Source: Pythium myriotylum
Lineage: Eukaryota; Oomycota; Peronosporomycetes; Pythiales; Pythiaceae
Assembly (NCBI GenBank): GCA_023091665.1
Contig: JALJCQ010000008.1
Coordinates: 620,001 to 684,000 of the forward strand
Reading direction: 5' to 3'
Length of the DNA: 64,000 bases
Shown here: one piece after another, positions 29,212 through 40,700 of the stretch
How the letters are laid out: each line of letters opens with the position of its first letter
How positions within the stretch are numbered: position 1 is the first letter of the stretch
Made by a program: the position numbers and the translations under genes
The notes under the pieces: generated by a model
What the model saw: only the letters and a program-made list of their open reading frames with translations
Database searches by the model: none
Told to the model about the DNA's origin: nothing

Positions 29212-29778
29212 ATGGCGCGTCGTATCTCGCAGAAGCGCAGCGCCAAGACCTACGAGCGACCGGGACTGAGCGAGGAAGAGATCGAGGAGATCCGCGAGGC
29301 GTTCAATCTCTTTGACACGGATGGCAGCGGCACGATCGACCCCAAGGAGCTCAAGGCCGCCATGCAGTCGCTCGGCTTCGAGGCCAAGAACCAGACCATC
29401 TACCAAATGATCGGCGACATCGACAAGGACGGGTCGGGCAGCATCGACTTTGAGGAGTTCCTCGACATGATGACTGCCAAGATGGTACGAAGTGGATGAT
29501 GTGGAGGAGTCGGTCTTTGTTGGTGACTAACGACTCGGCGATGGATACAGTCGGACAAAGACTCGCGAGAGGATATCCAGAAAGTATTCAACCTGTTCGA
29601 CGACGATCAGACAGGCAAGATCTCGCTGCGGAACCTCAAGCGCGTGGCCAAGGAGCTCGGCGAGACCATGACGGACGCCGAGCTGCTCGAGATGATCGAG
29701 CGCGCGGACACTGACCAGGACGGCGAGATCAGCCCGGAGGAGTTTTACGCGATCATGACCAAGAAGACGTTCACATAA
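29212..29778 (+). CDS. Centrin (caltractin)
   Basis: Exons 29212-29484 and 29551-29778 are joined across a 66-nt intron (GTACGA...ATACAG) with a clear CTAAC branch point at 29526-29530. The product is 166 residues, the usual centrin length, and four EF-hands are visible. Hands 1 ([12 protein letters not shown]), 2 ([12 protein letters not shown]) and 4 ([12 protein letters not shown]) are canonical. Hand 3 ([12 protein letters not shown]) has Asn in place of the final acidic residue, as in many centrins. The short basic N-terminus ([10 protein letters not shown]) and [10 protein letters not shown] after hand 3 are centrin hallmarks. Centrins are calcium-binding proteins of basal bodies and centrosomes; here the protein probably serves the flagellate zoospore stage and mitotic poles. 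The ATG at 29212 has a good context (GCCATGG). Confidence 0.95.
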
Positions 29779-29874
29779 ACTGTTATTTGCATGTGTATCA
29801 ATACCTTGAAAAAATGAAGCCACTGCATCCCTCTCCGCTAGCCTAGAGCAGAGGAGATGGCTTCTTCGCAACGT

Positions 29875-30861
29875 TTACTGCTCCACGACCGAGTCGTTCA
29901 GTGCAACGCAAATGACTGCCTTGTGGTGACCGTTATAGTGGCGGATGGCCTCGCCCTGGCTCAAATCCCACAGACGCGCACTCTGGTCAGATGAACACGT
30001 CACCAAGTAGGACGACACGGCCGAGAACGCGCAGTCCCACACCCATCGCTGGTGGCCCTGGAGCGTGTGCACCAACGAATACTTGGTCTTGTCCTCGAGA
30101 CTCCACACTTTGGCCGTCTTATCGGACGAGCAGGTAGCGAGGAACTTGCCGTTCGCGCTAACTTTCGTCTTGAGAATGTACGCGTCGTGGGCCTTTATTG
30201 CGTGGTGAAGCTCGTAGCCGTCCGCTGGTTTTGGTCGATAGAAAAACACCTTTCCTTGGTTATTAGCAGCGACGAGCGCGCTGCCGTCTCGAACGATATC
30301 CACGGACCGGATGCCCATCTCTCCTTCGGGCGTGAGCTTGGAAGACATGGCATTGGCCGTGAGGTCGAAGATGCGCACGCTGCCGTTCTGGTCGGCCACG
30401 ATGAGCTCCGCTTGGTTCGGGTGGAGTACAATCGAGTTGAGCGGCACGCCGCACTCGTAGTTGCGTTGGCACCCGGGGGCGCGCAAGTCCCAGACCTTGA
30501 CCGTCCCGTCGTCCGAGCACGAGAACATCCACTTGCCATGCTTCTGGAAGCCGACCGAGGTGACGTTGCTCGTGTGGCCATCGTAGCTCGTGACGTGGTT
30601 GGGGTTGTTGCTGTTGATCTCGAAGAGGCGGATGTGCGGGTTCCCGGCGGCCGCGATGTACTTCTTGTCCGGAGTGATCTGGAGGCAGTTCACTTGCTGC
30701 CGTCACGGGCGCGTCAGAAAAGGGTCAGAACGCGCCAGAGCGCTGGAAACGCCACGCACCGAGTCGGCGTACTTGACCGTACGGTTGCACGTGCCCGAGG
30801 CCGCCTCCCAGAAGCGGATCGTGTGGTCATAGCCCGCGGTCGCCAGCACGACGCCCGCCAT
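29875..30861 (-). CDS. LST8: TOR complex WD40 protein LST8
   Basis: Exons 30861-30760 and 30696-29875 are joined across a 63-nt intron (GTGCGTGG...GACGGCAG). The product is 307 residues, close to the ~320 of mLST8, and is a seven-bladed WD40 propeller throughout. Diagnostic LST8 stretches include [31 protein letters not shown] across the splice junction, [28 protein letters not shown] and [15 protein letters not shown] at the C-terminus. LST8 binds the TOR kinase domain and is a core part of TORC1 and TORC2, which control growth in response to nutrients. Its stop lies 96 bases from the centrin stop (convergent), and its start is 169 bases from the divergent JTB-like gene. Confidence 0.95.
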
Positions 30862-31030
30862 TTTCGCCGAAGGGATCAAAAGTGCACGTTGCGCGAGTAG
30901 ACCAACCCTGCACAATAGTACCCAACTTTGCGTCTTCAATTGCATATATAGACTATAGAAACAGAGAAACTCCAATTATAGCCTCTATGGGCACGTCTTC
31001 GACGGCAGTCTGGACAACACGACACTCGTC

Positions 31031-31716
31031 ATGAAGAAGGCGGCGACGTCCCTGCTGCTCGCGCTCTGCCTCTGCGCGTCCGCGACCGCCGCCCGCGCGG
31101 CCGTCGACGCGCCGCAGCAGGCGGAGGCGCCGGAGCCGCATTTGCGGTCGCTGAGGGACGAGGACGCCACCCCAAACGGCGCCGAAGGTCGCGCGGTGCA
31201 CCGTGTGTACGACCCCGCGACAGGACTCTACTGCGAGCTCGTGGGAGACTGCCGCGTTTGCTCGGCGAGCGAAAAGGTGATACATGCAAATGTGGAGAAG
31301 GGGTACTGACGGGGCGAGGGCTGATCCGGATTGCGCTATGCAGGACGAGGTCTACTGTCGCGAGACTGGCCACCGACAGGAACTGAGCTGCTTCAAGTCC
31401 GACACCACCGACGCGAAAGCACCGGACGCAGCGAAGGAACTGCGATTCCAAGCGTGCTCACCCGTCGAGAGAGCCCACCCGATGCTGCGAGTGATTACGT
31501 TTGAGGTGCGTATCCACATGACGCTTTAGCTACATGGAGCGCGCGATTGATTGACAATGGACGTCTTGTCCGGTGCAGATTGTCATGGCAGGAGTTTTGG
31601 CAGGCGCGTTCACATTGCTGCAGCGAGAGCGTCGCAAGCACCTGAGCGCCTTCGACCTCCGCAAGGACCCGCGACAACGATCCACGCTACTCGGTGGAGA
31701 CAAGAACGCCGACTAG
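31031..31716 (+). CDS. JTB: JTB-family single-pass membrane protein
   Basis: Exons 31031-31276, 31344-31505 and 31579-31716 (introns 67 and 73 nt, GT...CAG, all phase 0) give 181 residues. The N-terminus is a typical signal peptide (MKKAATSLLLALCLCASATAARA). The lumenal domain is cysteine-rich: CELVGDCRVC, then YCRETGHRQELSC, then RFQACSP. This spacing matches the JTB (jumping translocation breakpoint) family, as does the following FE plus transmembrane segment (IVMAGVLAGAFTLL) and a basic cytosolic tail (RERRKHL). Human JTB has been linked to mitochondria and cytokinesis; the oomycete role is unknown. The assignment rests on pattern and topology, not an alignment score. Confidence 0.78.
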
Positions 31717-31802
31717 AATGTAGTTCTATCAAAAATCAAATTGCACAACAACTGCCTCGGACGCATTCGCCTCGCGACATGGTTCTTACAAGAGCGGGGC
31801 AC

Positions 31803-32480
31803 CTAGTGTTTGGCTCGCTTCGCGCCGTTCTTGTTCGCCTGGGCCTCGTTGGCCTTTGCGCGCTTGAGGAAGATGCCCTTGAGCTTGGGCAGCACGGGCG
31901 GCGCGTCCACTCGCTCACCGAATCGCACGCGCTCCGCTCCGTCGAACGTGTCCTTCTTCACGACGCCCGTGGCCTGGTACTGCGCCTCGTAGCGTTCCTG
32001 GTCCGTCATCTTGCGCTGCTTCTCCTTGTCCTTCTTCTTCGATAGGAACCTACCACACAGACACCCACCGTCAGTTTTCCCCCATGGCCAACTCCAGCCC
32101 CCACTCGCTACGTACTCCTTGCGCTTCTCCGACTTGCGCCGCGTCTTCTTGGACTCTTCGTAGATGACGCGCTTGACCTCCGTGTTGATGCGCTTGTTGA
32201 ACTCCTTCATGGTCTCTCCATCGCGGATCGTGCCGACGGCGTCGAGCTTGCGCTTCTTGTCCTTCTTGCTCGCGGCGGCGCCGTCCGCGCCGACCTCGGA
32301 CGTGCGCAGGATGAAGCTCTCGATGGCCTTCTCGTCGAGCGCCTTGCGCTGGCGCTTCTTGGAGCGCTTGGACTGCACGGGCGGCAGGTCGTAGGCCCTG
32401 GGCTTCTTCCCGTTGTCGCGCGTGCCCTTGAAGAACGGGTCGCACTGCTTGAGCTTGCGCTTGGACGCCACTCGCCCCAT
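31803..32480 (-). CDS. CCDC137-like lysine-rich (probably nucleolar) protein
   Basis: Exons 32480-32116 and 32049-31803 (intron 66 nt, donor GTACGTAG, acceptor GTGGTAG) give 203 residues. The chain is very basic, with clusters such as SKRSKKRQRK and KKDKKRK. Features shared with the CCDC137 family are the order GETMKEFNKRINTEV (single acidic-aromatic helix), KSEKRKEFLSKKK, then VRFGERVDAPPVLPKLK. CCDC137 proteins are poorly characterised nucleolar or chromosome-periphery factors. The start at 32480 (MGRVASKRK) is the first that gives this basic N-terminus; upstream frame is open but unlike the family. The intron is a multiple of three and has no stop, so an unspliced message stays open. It converges on the JTB-like gene. 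Confidence 0.72.
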   Translation of the reverse strand: MGRVASKRKLKQCDPFFKGTRDNGKKPRAYDLPPVQSKRSKKRQRKALDEKAIESFILRTSEVGADGAAASKKDKKRKLDAVGTIRDGETMKEFNKRINTEVKRVIYEESKKTRRKSEKRKEYVASGGWSWPWGKTDGGCLCGRFLSKKKDKEKQRKMTDQERYEAQYQATGVVKKDTFDGAERVRFGERVDAPPVLPKLKGIFLKRAKANEAQANKNGAKRAKH

Positions 32481-33346
32481 GGTGTCGCTTGAGGAGCTCT
32501 TCGTCACTGGCTGGATGGCGACAGACTCCGATGGCATCTGAGTCGACCTATGTACTGTGATAAGATACATGACTGCAACCTTGGACGGACACACTGCTTT
32601 ATTGCTTAGAATGCATGGAAGTTAAGACTAATAACAACGCTGGGAGCACGAAGCGGGAGCGTCGTCTCGATGCGAAAGCACGCGGGGAGACAGGCTCTCG
32701 TGGACGAAACGTTCGCTGGCAGAAGAGTTTGGATTCAGCCAGGAAGATGTTGGGACGGACGGACGGACGCGACAAGGCAATTTATAGATCGTCGAGATTG
32801 TTCATTCGCTCAGCCAGATTCGAGGCCAGCTGCAGTAGAGTCCTGGACGAGTGCCAACTCGAGGAAGCATTGATTTCGAATTTTGCATAAATCGTCCACA
32901 TCGGGAGGTCAGTTCTCGGCGCTTCCCAACCCACAGTCAGTTCGATCTAGACGCTTCGAATCCTTCAGTTGCTCGTTCTCCCAATCGTTCGACCGGGAAT
33001 TTCTGTTTATTTTTTTTTCTTCTCGACCTTGCCTACGGTGGAGATGATCACAAGGGGTCTAACGAATTAGTACTACGTAGTACAAGAGAACACCAATAGG
33101 TCTTGGCAATGACTCGCATTACATTCTTCACCTCGCAACAGCTCGCAATCCTCAATGGTGCTTCGACTGCCTTTCTTCAAAATCAGACCTTGCCTTTCCC
33201 CCCGCGACTGTGATAGACTCATCCTCCACCCGTATTCCGCTGCAATCGGGATGCTGAAGTTATTTCTGTATTTGTATTTCAGTTTAATCTTGTTTTATGG
33301 TCATTTTCCACAAGTCTTTCAGTTCACTCAGAGGACGCATATCCAC
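32481..33346. other. Intergenic region between two minus-strand genes; no gene recognised
   Basis: About 870 bases. The first part is presumably the promoter of the CCDC137-like gene and the last part the 3' end of the serine-rich gene. There is a T-rich run at about 33005-33023. Short plus-strand frames have no recognisable features. Confidence 0.55.
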
Positions 33347-36339
33347 TCACAAACGTTCGTACAGGAGATTAGTCTGCGCCGTCACCTCCCAGGACGCCGG
33401 AGCCTTGAAGTACTCGGTCATATCCGCTTCGTTTGGTGTCGCAAACGCCATCGCGCATAATTTAGCGTCTTCTGTCGTGCTATTTTCAAGCACAAGCCGC
33501 ATCTCCAAGGTAGTCGGCGAAACGAGCGAGAGATAAATTGTGAGTCTCGTTCTCGTCAGCTGGCGACGATCGGCCGAAGTCGGTGTCGCTAAGATACGGC
33601 ACTGACTTGCCGACGGCCACTGCAAGACTTGAACAGCAATAGAGTTGTTACGATTCTCTCGCCACGTTCTGTACGCAGCCATTAGGTTCCGGTTTGTGAA
33701 CGCAAACGGAAAGTTGTCGACGGGGAGACAAATGGTCGGCTCGTGGAGTCCCAGATCAGACTTGAAGGGACTCACTGCAGAGACCAGGCTATTTGCATGC
33801 GAGAAAGCGAGCGTTGACTCAGTCTCAAGCACGCGCAACAACTTCCATGAAAAGAGGTGGAGCTGTTGCAGAAGCCAGGGAATGGATGTCAACGCTGACA
33901 GCGGACACGGCACGGGACAGTCAGTATCGGTTCGAGATGGCTTCACTAGCCGCCAGTCTCCAGTGAGGGAAGCAGGTTGGCCTTCGCGATTCGGTAAGAA
34001 GAGTGGCTCGTCAACCATGGTCGCCTCGACTGCTTTGAAGTAGCTCCTGAAGTTCTCCATGAACGGGAAATCATCATTCTCATGATCGAAAAGCACCATA
34101 CCTCGCCACCACCGCTCGCGAACCAGCTCTTGTTCTCCCAGACGGATCAACTCGACGAGCGGTGACGGGCTCGATACGCGAGCGTTCGGCAGAGCCAACA
34201 CGGTCGCGACCTGTTCTTCCGCACGGGGCACGGCAAACGCAATGACTGCCTCGTAACAATCCAACACGGCCTTGCAAGGGTCGTCTTCATGGTCAGAGGT
34301 CCGATTTGCTGGTGGAGAAGCTCGAGCGAGATCTTGCATCTTTGTGCGCATGTCGAGGAGGAAACTACTGCCGTGGATCAACTGGGAAAGCGCGTTCACG
34401 ATCGCATCGCACATAGCGAAGAGTCCTGGTCTCGATACTGGCGTGATTACCATGGTTTCATCCGTTCTATTGTCGACAACTTCGTAAAATCCGGACGGAG
34501 AGTTTCTTTGTTCCCCAAGTTTCACAACGCTTGCAACGGCTAGAACGACACCGAGTGCGTGAGCTTGCGCCACCAGATCCCAATCACCGTCTGGTGCGAT
34601 CTCTTCGAGCAAAGGTCCCTCATTCCAGGTGCTGCCACTCAGCTGATTGTCGCTTGCTGTGCCCGAATCGGACGACCGATGGCGCTTTCGCTTCACACGT
34701 GGCGTCAAGTTCCTGCTACTTGTCGATAGCGGCGGACGCAGAACTGCGAATTCGGACGATGAGATGGCAGACGACCCCGACAGCGTTCGCGGGAGGACGC
34801 GTGGGGTACCGAGCTGCAGCTGCATCATGTCAGCAACTGGCGTCGTCACGGGTGCGTGGAGGTGACTGAGGGTTAGCTGAGGCACGGTGATCGCTGAGAG
34901 GGAGGGTCTGATGTCCGGCGCTTGGGGAAACTGGTTCGACAGTTGCTGAGTCGCTGGTGGTGGCGAGTTCAGAAGCGAGTCCATGCTCATCATGATGCTA
35001 CGTGACCGCGGCGGATTCTCCTCACCTTGATACGTCCGTGCGCGAGGCTGACGGGTCAACAAATGAGGCGGAGAATTCGAGTTGAAAGGACCTAGAGCTG
35101 AGGACGACGAGTAATAGTCCGTTTGCAGAGATGCCGACCGTGTCAATCGCTTGCGATCTGGCTGGCCGCGATAGTGTCTCGGACCAAAGGCATCCGCATT
35201 CGTCGACGTGCGCGAGAGACGACTCGACAAGGAAGGGAGAATGTCCCCACGCGCGAGCTGATGGCTCATGACGCTGTGTCCTGACGAAGTCGGCCCTGAC
35301 TTGGCGTCTGCACCAAAGCCAAAGCCGAGTCCGAGATCAAACGAAGAACGAGAGCGCTGTGCATGGAGCTGGCTGATGTTTCCGCGCCCCACGACAGGGT
35401 CCTGGCCGTCGAAGCTGTCGACGCTCAAGCGGTCATCCTCAGCGCGCGGGGACGACTGAGGGATCGAGAGCTGGTCGTCGGAGACCGAATCGTTGAGGCT
35501 TTGCATGGAAGGTGAGCTCTTGAACGTCTTGCGCGCCTTGCGGGACGACGAGATGCGGAAGGGCGGCGAGCTCACGCTGCCAACGCACTGGAGCATGTCG
35601 GCATCGGCGTCCGTGGAGCTGCTCTGGAAGAAGTAGACCTTAAAGACGTGGAGGTTCTTGCAGTTGAGCCGCGAGGACTGCCAACCGTAGTGCCACGACG
35701 CGCGGTTGCCGTTGACGTGGAAGCGGGGCATGTCCGTGGCCGAGAGCACGGCCGTGCCTTTGAACCACATGCCGAAGGGGTTCTCCGAGGACTTGAGCTC
35801 GCGGAAGAGCTCTCGTCGCGAGTAGACTCGTCCTTCGAGCACGAGCCCGGGCGACTTGGCATCTCCGCTGGCGTCTCCGCTCTCGTTCTCGAGCTGGTTG
35901 GCCTCGAGCTTGGCGTCGGGCGACGAGGAGCTCGCGTGCGGCGAGCGCACGAGCTCCTCGAAGCGTCCGAGCGCGATCTGCGCGTGGGGCAGCGCGCTCT
36001 CGACCACGAGCCCCGAGCCGCAGAAGCTCTTGGGGTTGTGCCCGCCGCAGCAGTGCGGGAAGCAGCGGAGGTTCTTGTGGCCGCTCGCCTTGTTGCTTCT
36101 GTTGGGGACACATAGAGAGAGAAACAGAACGACGGTGGTGAGCCCGTGAGGAGCTACAGGCTCGTGGTGAGAAGCTGGACGCACCGGAGGTACTCGGCGT
36201 TGAAGAGCTCCTGGTCGCACTGCGAGTGGAGGAAGCGCCCGGCGCCGCTCGAGGCCGCGAGCCCCGGGTACACGGGCGCATCTACCCAGCGCCGAGGCTC
36301 GTGGGCATGGTCGTCGAAGGGGCCTCGCCAGGCAGCCAT
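33347..36339 (-). CDS. Large uncharacterised serine-rich protein (two exons)
   Basis: Exons 36339-36158 and 36098-33347 (intron 59 nt, donor GTAGCTCC, acceptor CCCCAACAG after a pyrimidine-rich tract) give about 977 residues. The start (MAAWRGPFDDH) is the last ATG of exon 1; an upstream extension cannot be excluded. The N-terminal ~200 residues are compact, with a Cys/His cluster CFPHCCGGHNPKSFCGSG and conserved-looking stretches FGMWFKGTAVLSATDMP and NRASWHYGWQSSRLNCKNLHVFKVYFF. Residues ~210-520 are Ser/Arg-rich and disordered, with several RSxS-like phosphorylation-type motifs. The C-terminal ~450 residues look folded (ALGVVLAVASVVKLGEQ, GFYEVVDNRTDETM, LTIYLSLVSPTTLEMRLVLEN). There are no transmembrane segments. 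I do not recognise the family; it may be stramenopile-specific. Confidence 0.7.
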
Positions 36340-36668
36340 GGACAGCAGTCGCGACGGGGCGTCGACTGAGACGTTGTGGGCCTGTCCGCCCCCACCGAAG
36401 GCGGGGAGCCGAGCGGTCCGGAGAAGTGGTAAACTGGACAGCGGCGGCCGAGATCCGGCGTCCGGACAAGTTGAACGCGATTCGTTGGCGTCCCGGACGT
36501 CGGTCTGATTCCTGAGTGGGCGGCGCGGCCCGGGGCGTTGACTGGGTTCGGGTCGAAACGAGTCCGCGCGCTCTCGTCGAGAAAAGAAGCCTCGCGAGCC
36601 TTCGTGGTCCACACAACGGTACCTCGCTTGCTGGTAAACCGACGCTGGCGGCTCGAGAGTTCACAAGA

Positions 36669-36700
36669 GGGGGAGGGAGGGAGGGAGGGAGGGAGGGGGG
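36669..36700 (+). repeat. GGGA tandem repeat with G-quadruplex potential
   Basis: About six consecutive GGGA units flanked by longer G runs, all within 32 bases. At least four G triplets with one-base loops satisfy the usual G-quadruplex pattern. It lies 330-360 bases upstream of the serine-rich gene start, on that gene's template strand. Confidence 0.75.
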
Positions 36701-36986
36701 TCCACGGTCCGGCGAGTGGTCGACGGCGGCGCGTGGGAACAGCGGACGGGGAAGCGAGAGGGGGGAGAGGTGGTTTGCCACCCTCGGGGTCCGGACGACG
36801 AGGCGACTCTCCGGATTGCTGGATTTCCGCTTTGGACGACGCGCCCCGGATCGCGTCCGGAGCCATGTCGTCCCATCCGCGCTTCCTGTCGTGGATGCCA
36901 CTGTCCCTTGTCAACAACACGAGCGTCCGGAGCGCCAGCGGTGACATCCTGGTTGTCCGCGCCGTCCGCGCTGAACTCTGGACGGG

Positions 36987-36997
36987 ATTGGACCAAT
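36987..36997. promoter_or_regulatory. Inverted CCAAT pair (ATTGGACCAAT)
   Basis: Two CCAAT pentamers face away from each other around one base, giving an 11-base near-perfect palindrome. It is located about 650 bases upstream of the serine-rich gene. Function is not known. Confidence 0.25.
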
Positions 36998-37771
36998 CAC
37001 GGCCGCGCCCCGTGGCATTAGGACGGAACGCCATCACGCTGCACGCCGTGACTCACGCGCTCGCGCCACTCGCCGCCGGGCGCCGTCCACAGAGCCGCCC
37101 CCCACTGGCCTTCAAGCAAGCTTTCGTGCCAACGTGCTCGCCGGCGGACGGGCCATCCTGACGACTGGATGGCGCCCGTGCCAAAGCACGGTGGACCGCG
37201 ACACACGTGAGTAATGACCGGGCTATCCACCAAGCGACCGTTTCGTTGTAAGCGGAAGAGCCCGAACTGGCACGAGCGCCTCGTGCCGGAAATTTTACAC
37301 GCCGCCGGACCCGGTCGCCTCGAGATCTCTGGACGTCCATCCCTCGGGCGCGTGGCCCATCGCGAGGAGCTCCGCGTCCGGCTTTCTTTCGCGGAGCCGT
37401 CGCTCCGCATCGAAAGACGTCGCGGGGGAAGCGTTCCAGAGCCACGTAGAGTGGGCTGCTGGACGGAGGGACGTGAATGCGTGGCGTTCAGGAGGGTTGG
37501 GTGAGTCCATGGGATCGCCGGGGGGCTGTCCGCTACCGAGCGTTCCGACTCGGCGCCTGCGACATGGTCGCGCAACATCGTTCGCGCCGTCCGGTGCCAC
37601 ACGGCGAGGGGACGGTTCCACAGAACATTCCCTGCGAGACTTCATGTGGTCGTATTCCCACAGGTGGGACACCCGTCCAACAGAGAACACCACCGACGGT
37701 CGAGAACAGGACCACGGAACAGAAATGCCCTATATACATGGAGTTTACCTCCTCTCTACTCGTCACCTTCT

Positions 37772-40700
37772 TCATGCCGTGGCCGACTCCACGAGCTTCT
37801 TGTAGATGCCACCCAACGCCAACAGCTCCGCATGCGTGCCCTGCTCCGCGATCTTCCCACCGCTCACCACACAAATCTTGTCCGCCTTGCGGATTGTCGA
37901 CAAGCGGTGCGCGATGATGATCGTCGTGCGACGCTTCAGCGCCACCACCTTGTCCAGCGCCTCCTGCACGATCTTCTCGCTCTCACTGTCGAGAGCGCTT
38001 GTGGCCTCGTCCAGCAACAAGATGTTGGGGTTCTTGAGGATGGCTCGCGCGATCGCGATACGCTGCTTCTGACCACCAGACAACTGCTCGCCCTTCATGC
38101 CCACCTGCGTCTCGTATCCGTCCGGGAACTGCGTGATGAAGTCGTGCGCGTTCGCCATCTTGGCTGCCGTCACGATCTCTTCGTGCGATGGCTTGAAGTC
38201 CAGACCGTACGCGATGTTCTCTGCGATCGTGCCGATGAACAGCGTCGGCTCCTGACCCACGAGCCCGATCTGGCTACGCAGCCACTGCACGTTCAGGTCC
38301 TTGAGGTTGCGTCCGTCGAGCAGCACTTGGCCCTCGACGGGATCGTAGAAGCGCTCGATCATCGAGATGCACGTGGACTTGCCTCCTCCCGAGGGACCGC
38401 AGAAGGCGACGGTCTGACCAGGCTCGACCGTGAGGTTGTAGTGGCGGAGGACGGTGACGCCTGGGCGAGTTGGGTATCGGAAGGTGATGTTCTTGAACTC
38501 GATCTTGCCTTCGACGGTGTCTGGTCGGAGTCCGCCTTCGTCGAAGGAGTCGATGGGTAGTGGACGGTCACGCACGGCGACGATCGCACCGCCAGACTTG
38601 GTAGCCTTTTCTGATTCACCGAAGAACGTCGCGGCGCTGCTGACGCCCTGAGCCGACATCATGATGGCCATCAGCGTCCGCATGAGCTCGACGAACGAGA
38701 TCTTGCGTTCGTCGACGAGCTTGCCGCCGTACCAGAAGACGAGCGAGTACGTCGCGAAAAGAATGAACGAGCTGAAGCCGAGCGCGAGACCGTTGATCTG
38801 AGCTTCCTTGCGGCCTTGCTTGAGCGGGAGCTCGAGAAGCTGCTCGAACCTGGTCGTCAGGCTCTTCTCCAAACCCAAGGAGACGACCGTGCGGATGTTG
38901 CTCAAGGCCTCTGACGCGTGGGCACCAACTTCGGCAAGCTCATCCGAGAGACCGTCCTGTCCTTCGAGGTGCTTCCATCGAATGACCTGCCCCAAGATCA
39001 GCAATGGGAAGACAGCAAGCATGATCAGCGTCAAGAGCCAGCTGCCGGTACCAAACGAAATGATCAGCGCCGCGATCAGAGTGAACGCTGCCTGCACCAC
39101 ACGGCCAAGAGTGTCACCCGAGATCTGCGAAACCTTGGTGGCGTTTGTGTTGAGGTCAGCCGTCAAGGCACCGGTCGCGTTCTTCTTCTCATCAAAGAAA
39201 GCGATGTTCTGGCGGCACAGAGCCGTGAAGTGGATATCACGAAGACGTGTAGTGAGCTTCTCAGCCATGTAACCAAAGCAGTAGGCGTGGAGAGCCGTGA
39301 ACCCGAAGATAACAACAGCGCCAATAATGTAGCAGACACCGTACAGGGTGACGTCGTCGGAGAGTGAGTCGAGATAGGATTTGTCCTTTGACGCTTCATA
39401 CTTCGCATACTTCTGAGTCATCGACGTGACCATCTCCGAGATCAAAATCGCTGAAGCCGGCAACGCAAAGCCACAGATACCAGCACCAATCATACCCAAA
39501 ACAAAGTACTTCATCTCCGGACGACTGAACTCCATCGCCTGCATGATCGTAAACTTGCTTCTCTTGGATTCTTCTTCGGCAGCGATTGCTGACGGGTCAT
39601 CATTCGCACTCTTGTGAGAATGCGTACTGATTGTGCGCTCCATCTGGACAAGGACGGGCTCGTTGTTGACCTTCGCAAGTTCCTCCGCCGCACTTTCAGC
39701 CTCTTCTTTTGCTTTCTCCTCCTGGATCGTGTACAAGTTGTTGTACACTCCATCAGGAATCGACAACAACTCCTCGTGCTTGCCCTCTTCCACCACACGA
39801 CCGCCCGACAGCACCACGATCTTGTCTGCACGACGGATCGTAGACAGACGGTGGGCAATCACGAGCGTCGTCATCTTGGTCTTGTCCATCAAATCGTTCA
39901 ACGCCTCCTGTACAACGCGCTCGCTCTCAGCGTCCAGCGCGCTCGTGGCTTCATCCAACACGAGAATCTTCGGGTTACGCACGACGGCACGAGCAATGGC
40001 CACGCGCTGCTTCTGGCCACCAGAAAGCGACACACCCTTCTCACCAACGAGCGTATCGTACTGCTGCGGCAACGACATGATGAAGTTGTGTGCATTCGCC
40101 ATCTTCGCCGCCTCGATCGCCTGTTCGCGACTGATGTTGTCGCCACCGGCAGCGATGTTCTCGTAGATCGTACGCGCGAACAAGACGGGTTCCTGAGAGA
40201 CCATGCCGATCTGTGAGCGCAGCCACTTGAGGTTGAGGGTGCTGATGTCGCGGCCGTCGAGCAGGATTTGTCCGCTTTGGGGGTTGTAGAAACGTTCAAG
40301 TAGTGCGATGAGTGTACTTTTTCCCCCACCGCTGGCACCAACAAAGGCGACGGTCTGACCAGACTCGATGGTGACGTTGTAGCCGTTGAGGATGGGTGCC
40401 TCCGGGCGTGTCGGGTATGTGAAGTGCAAGTCGATGGCCTGGATGTGTCCAGCACAAGTCTCCGGGATGAAGCCCTCGTCTTCCTTGGAGGCGTCGATAG
40501 CCGACGGCGAGTCCAAGATCTTGTAAATTGCAGCAGCAGCACCGCGGGCTTTCGCCACAGCGTTGATGTTAGGAGAGATCTGCGCCAACGACACAGTGCC
40601 AAGCAACACGCCGAAGAATCCTTGGAACACCTCGCCTGGAGTCGTCTTGGCATGCGCCACGCGCGAGCCTCCATACCACAGACCAGCAGCGTACATGATC

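Larger units (their letters stand above)
36340..37771. other. GC-rich intergenic region between the serine-rich gene and the ABCB array
   Basis: About 1.4 kb. Several open frames of 100-250 codons overlap on both strands, which is expected of GC-rich DNA; their translations are arginine/proline-rich and unrecognised. The region is dotted with TCCGGA/GTCCGG-like hexamers (for example near 36415-36480, 36790-36870 and 36925), which recur upstream of the first ABCB gene near 41650-41680. It also holds a GGGA repeat and an ATTGGACCAAT element at 36987-36997. Confidence 0.5.

Noticed and set aside
30052..30900. 282-codon plus-strand frame
   Set aside because: Antisense to LST8, whose sense translation is unmistakable.
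37018..37602. 194-codon minus-strand frame in the GC-rich intergenic region
   Set aside because: Arg/Ser/Pro-rich with several overlapping rivals; no recognisable feature or splice partner.
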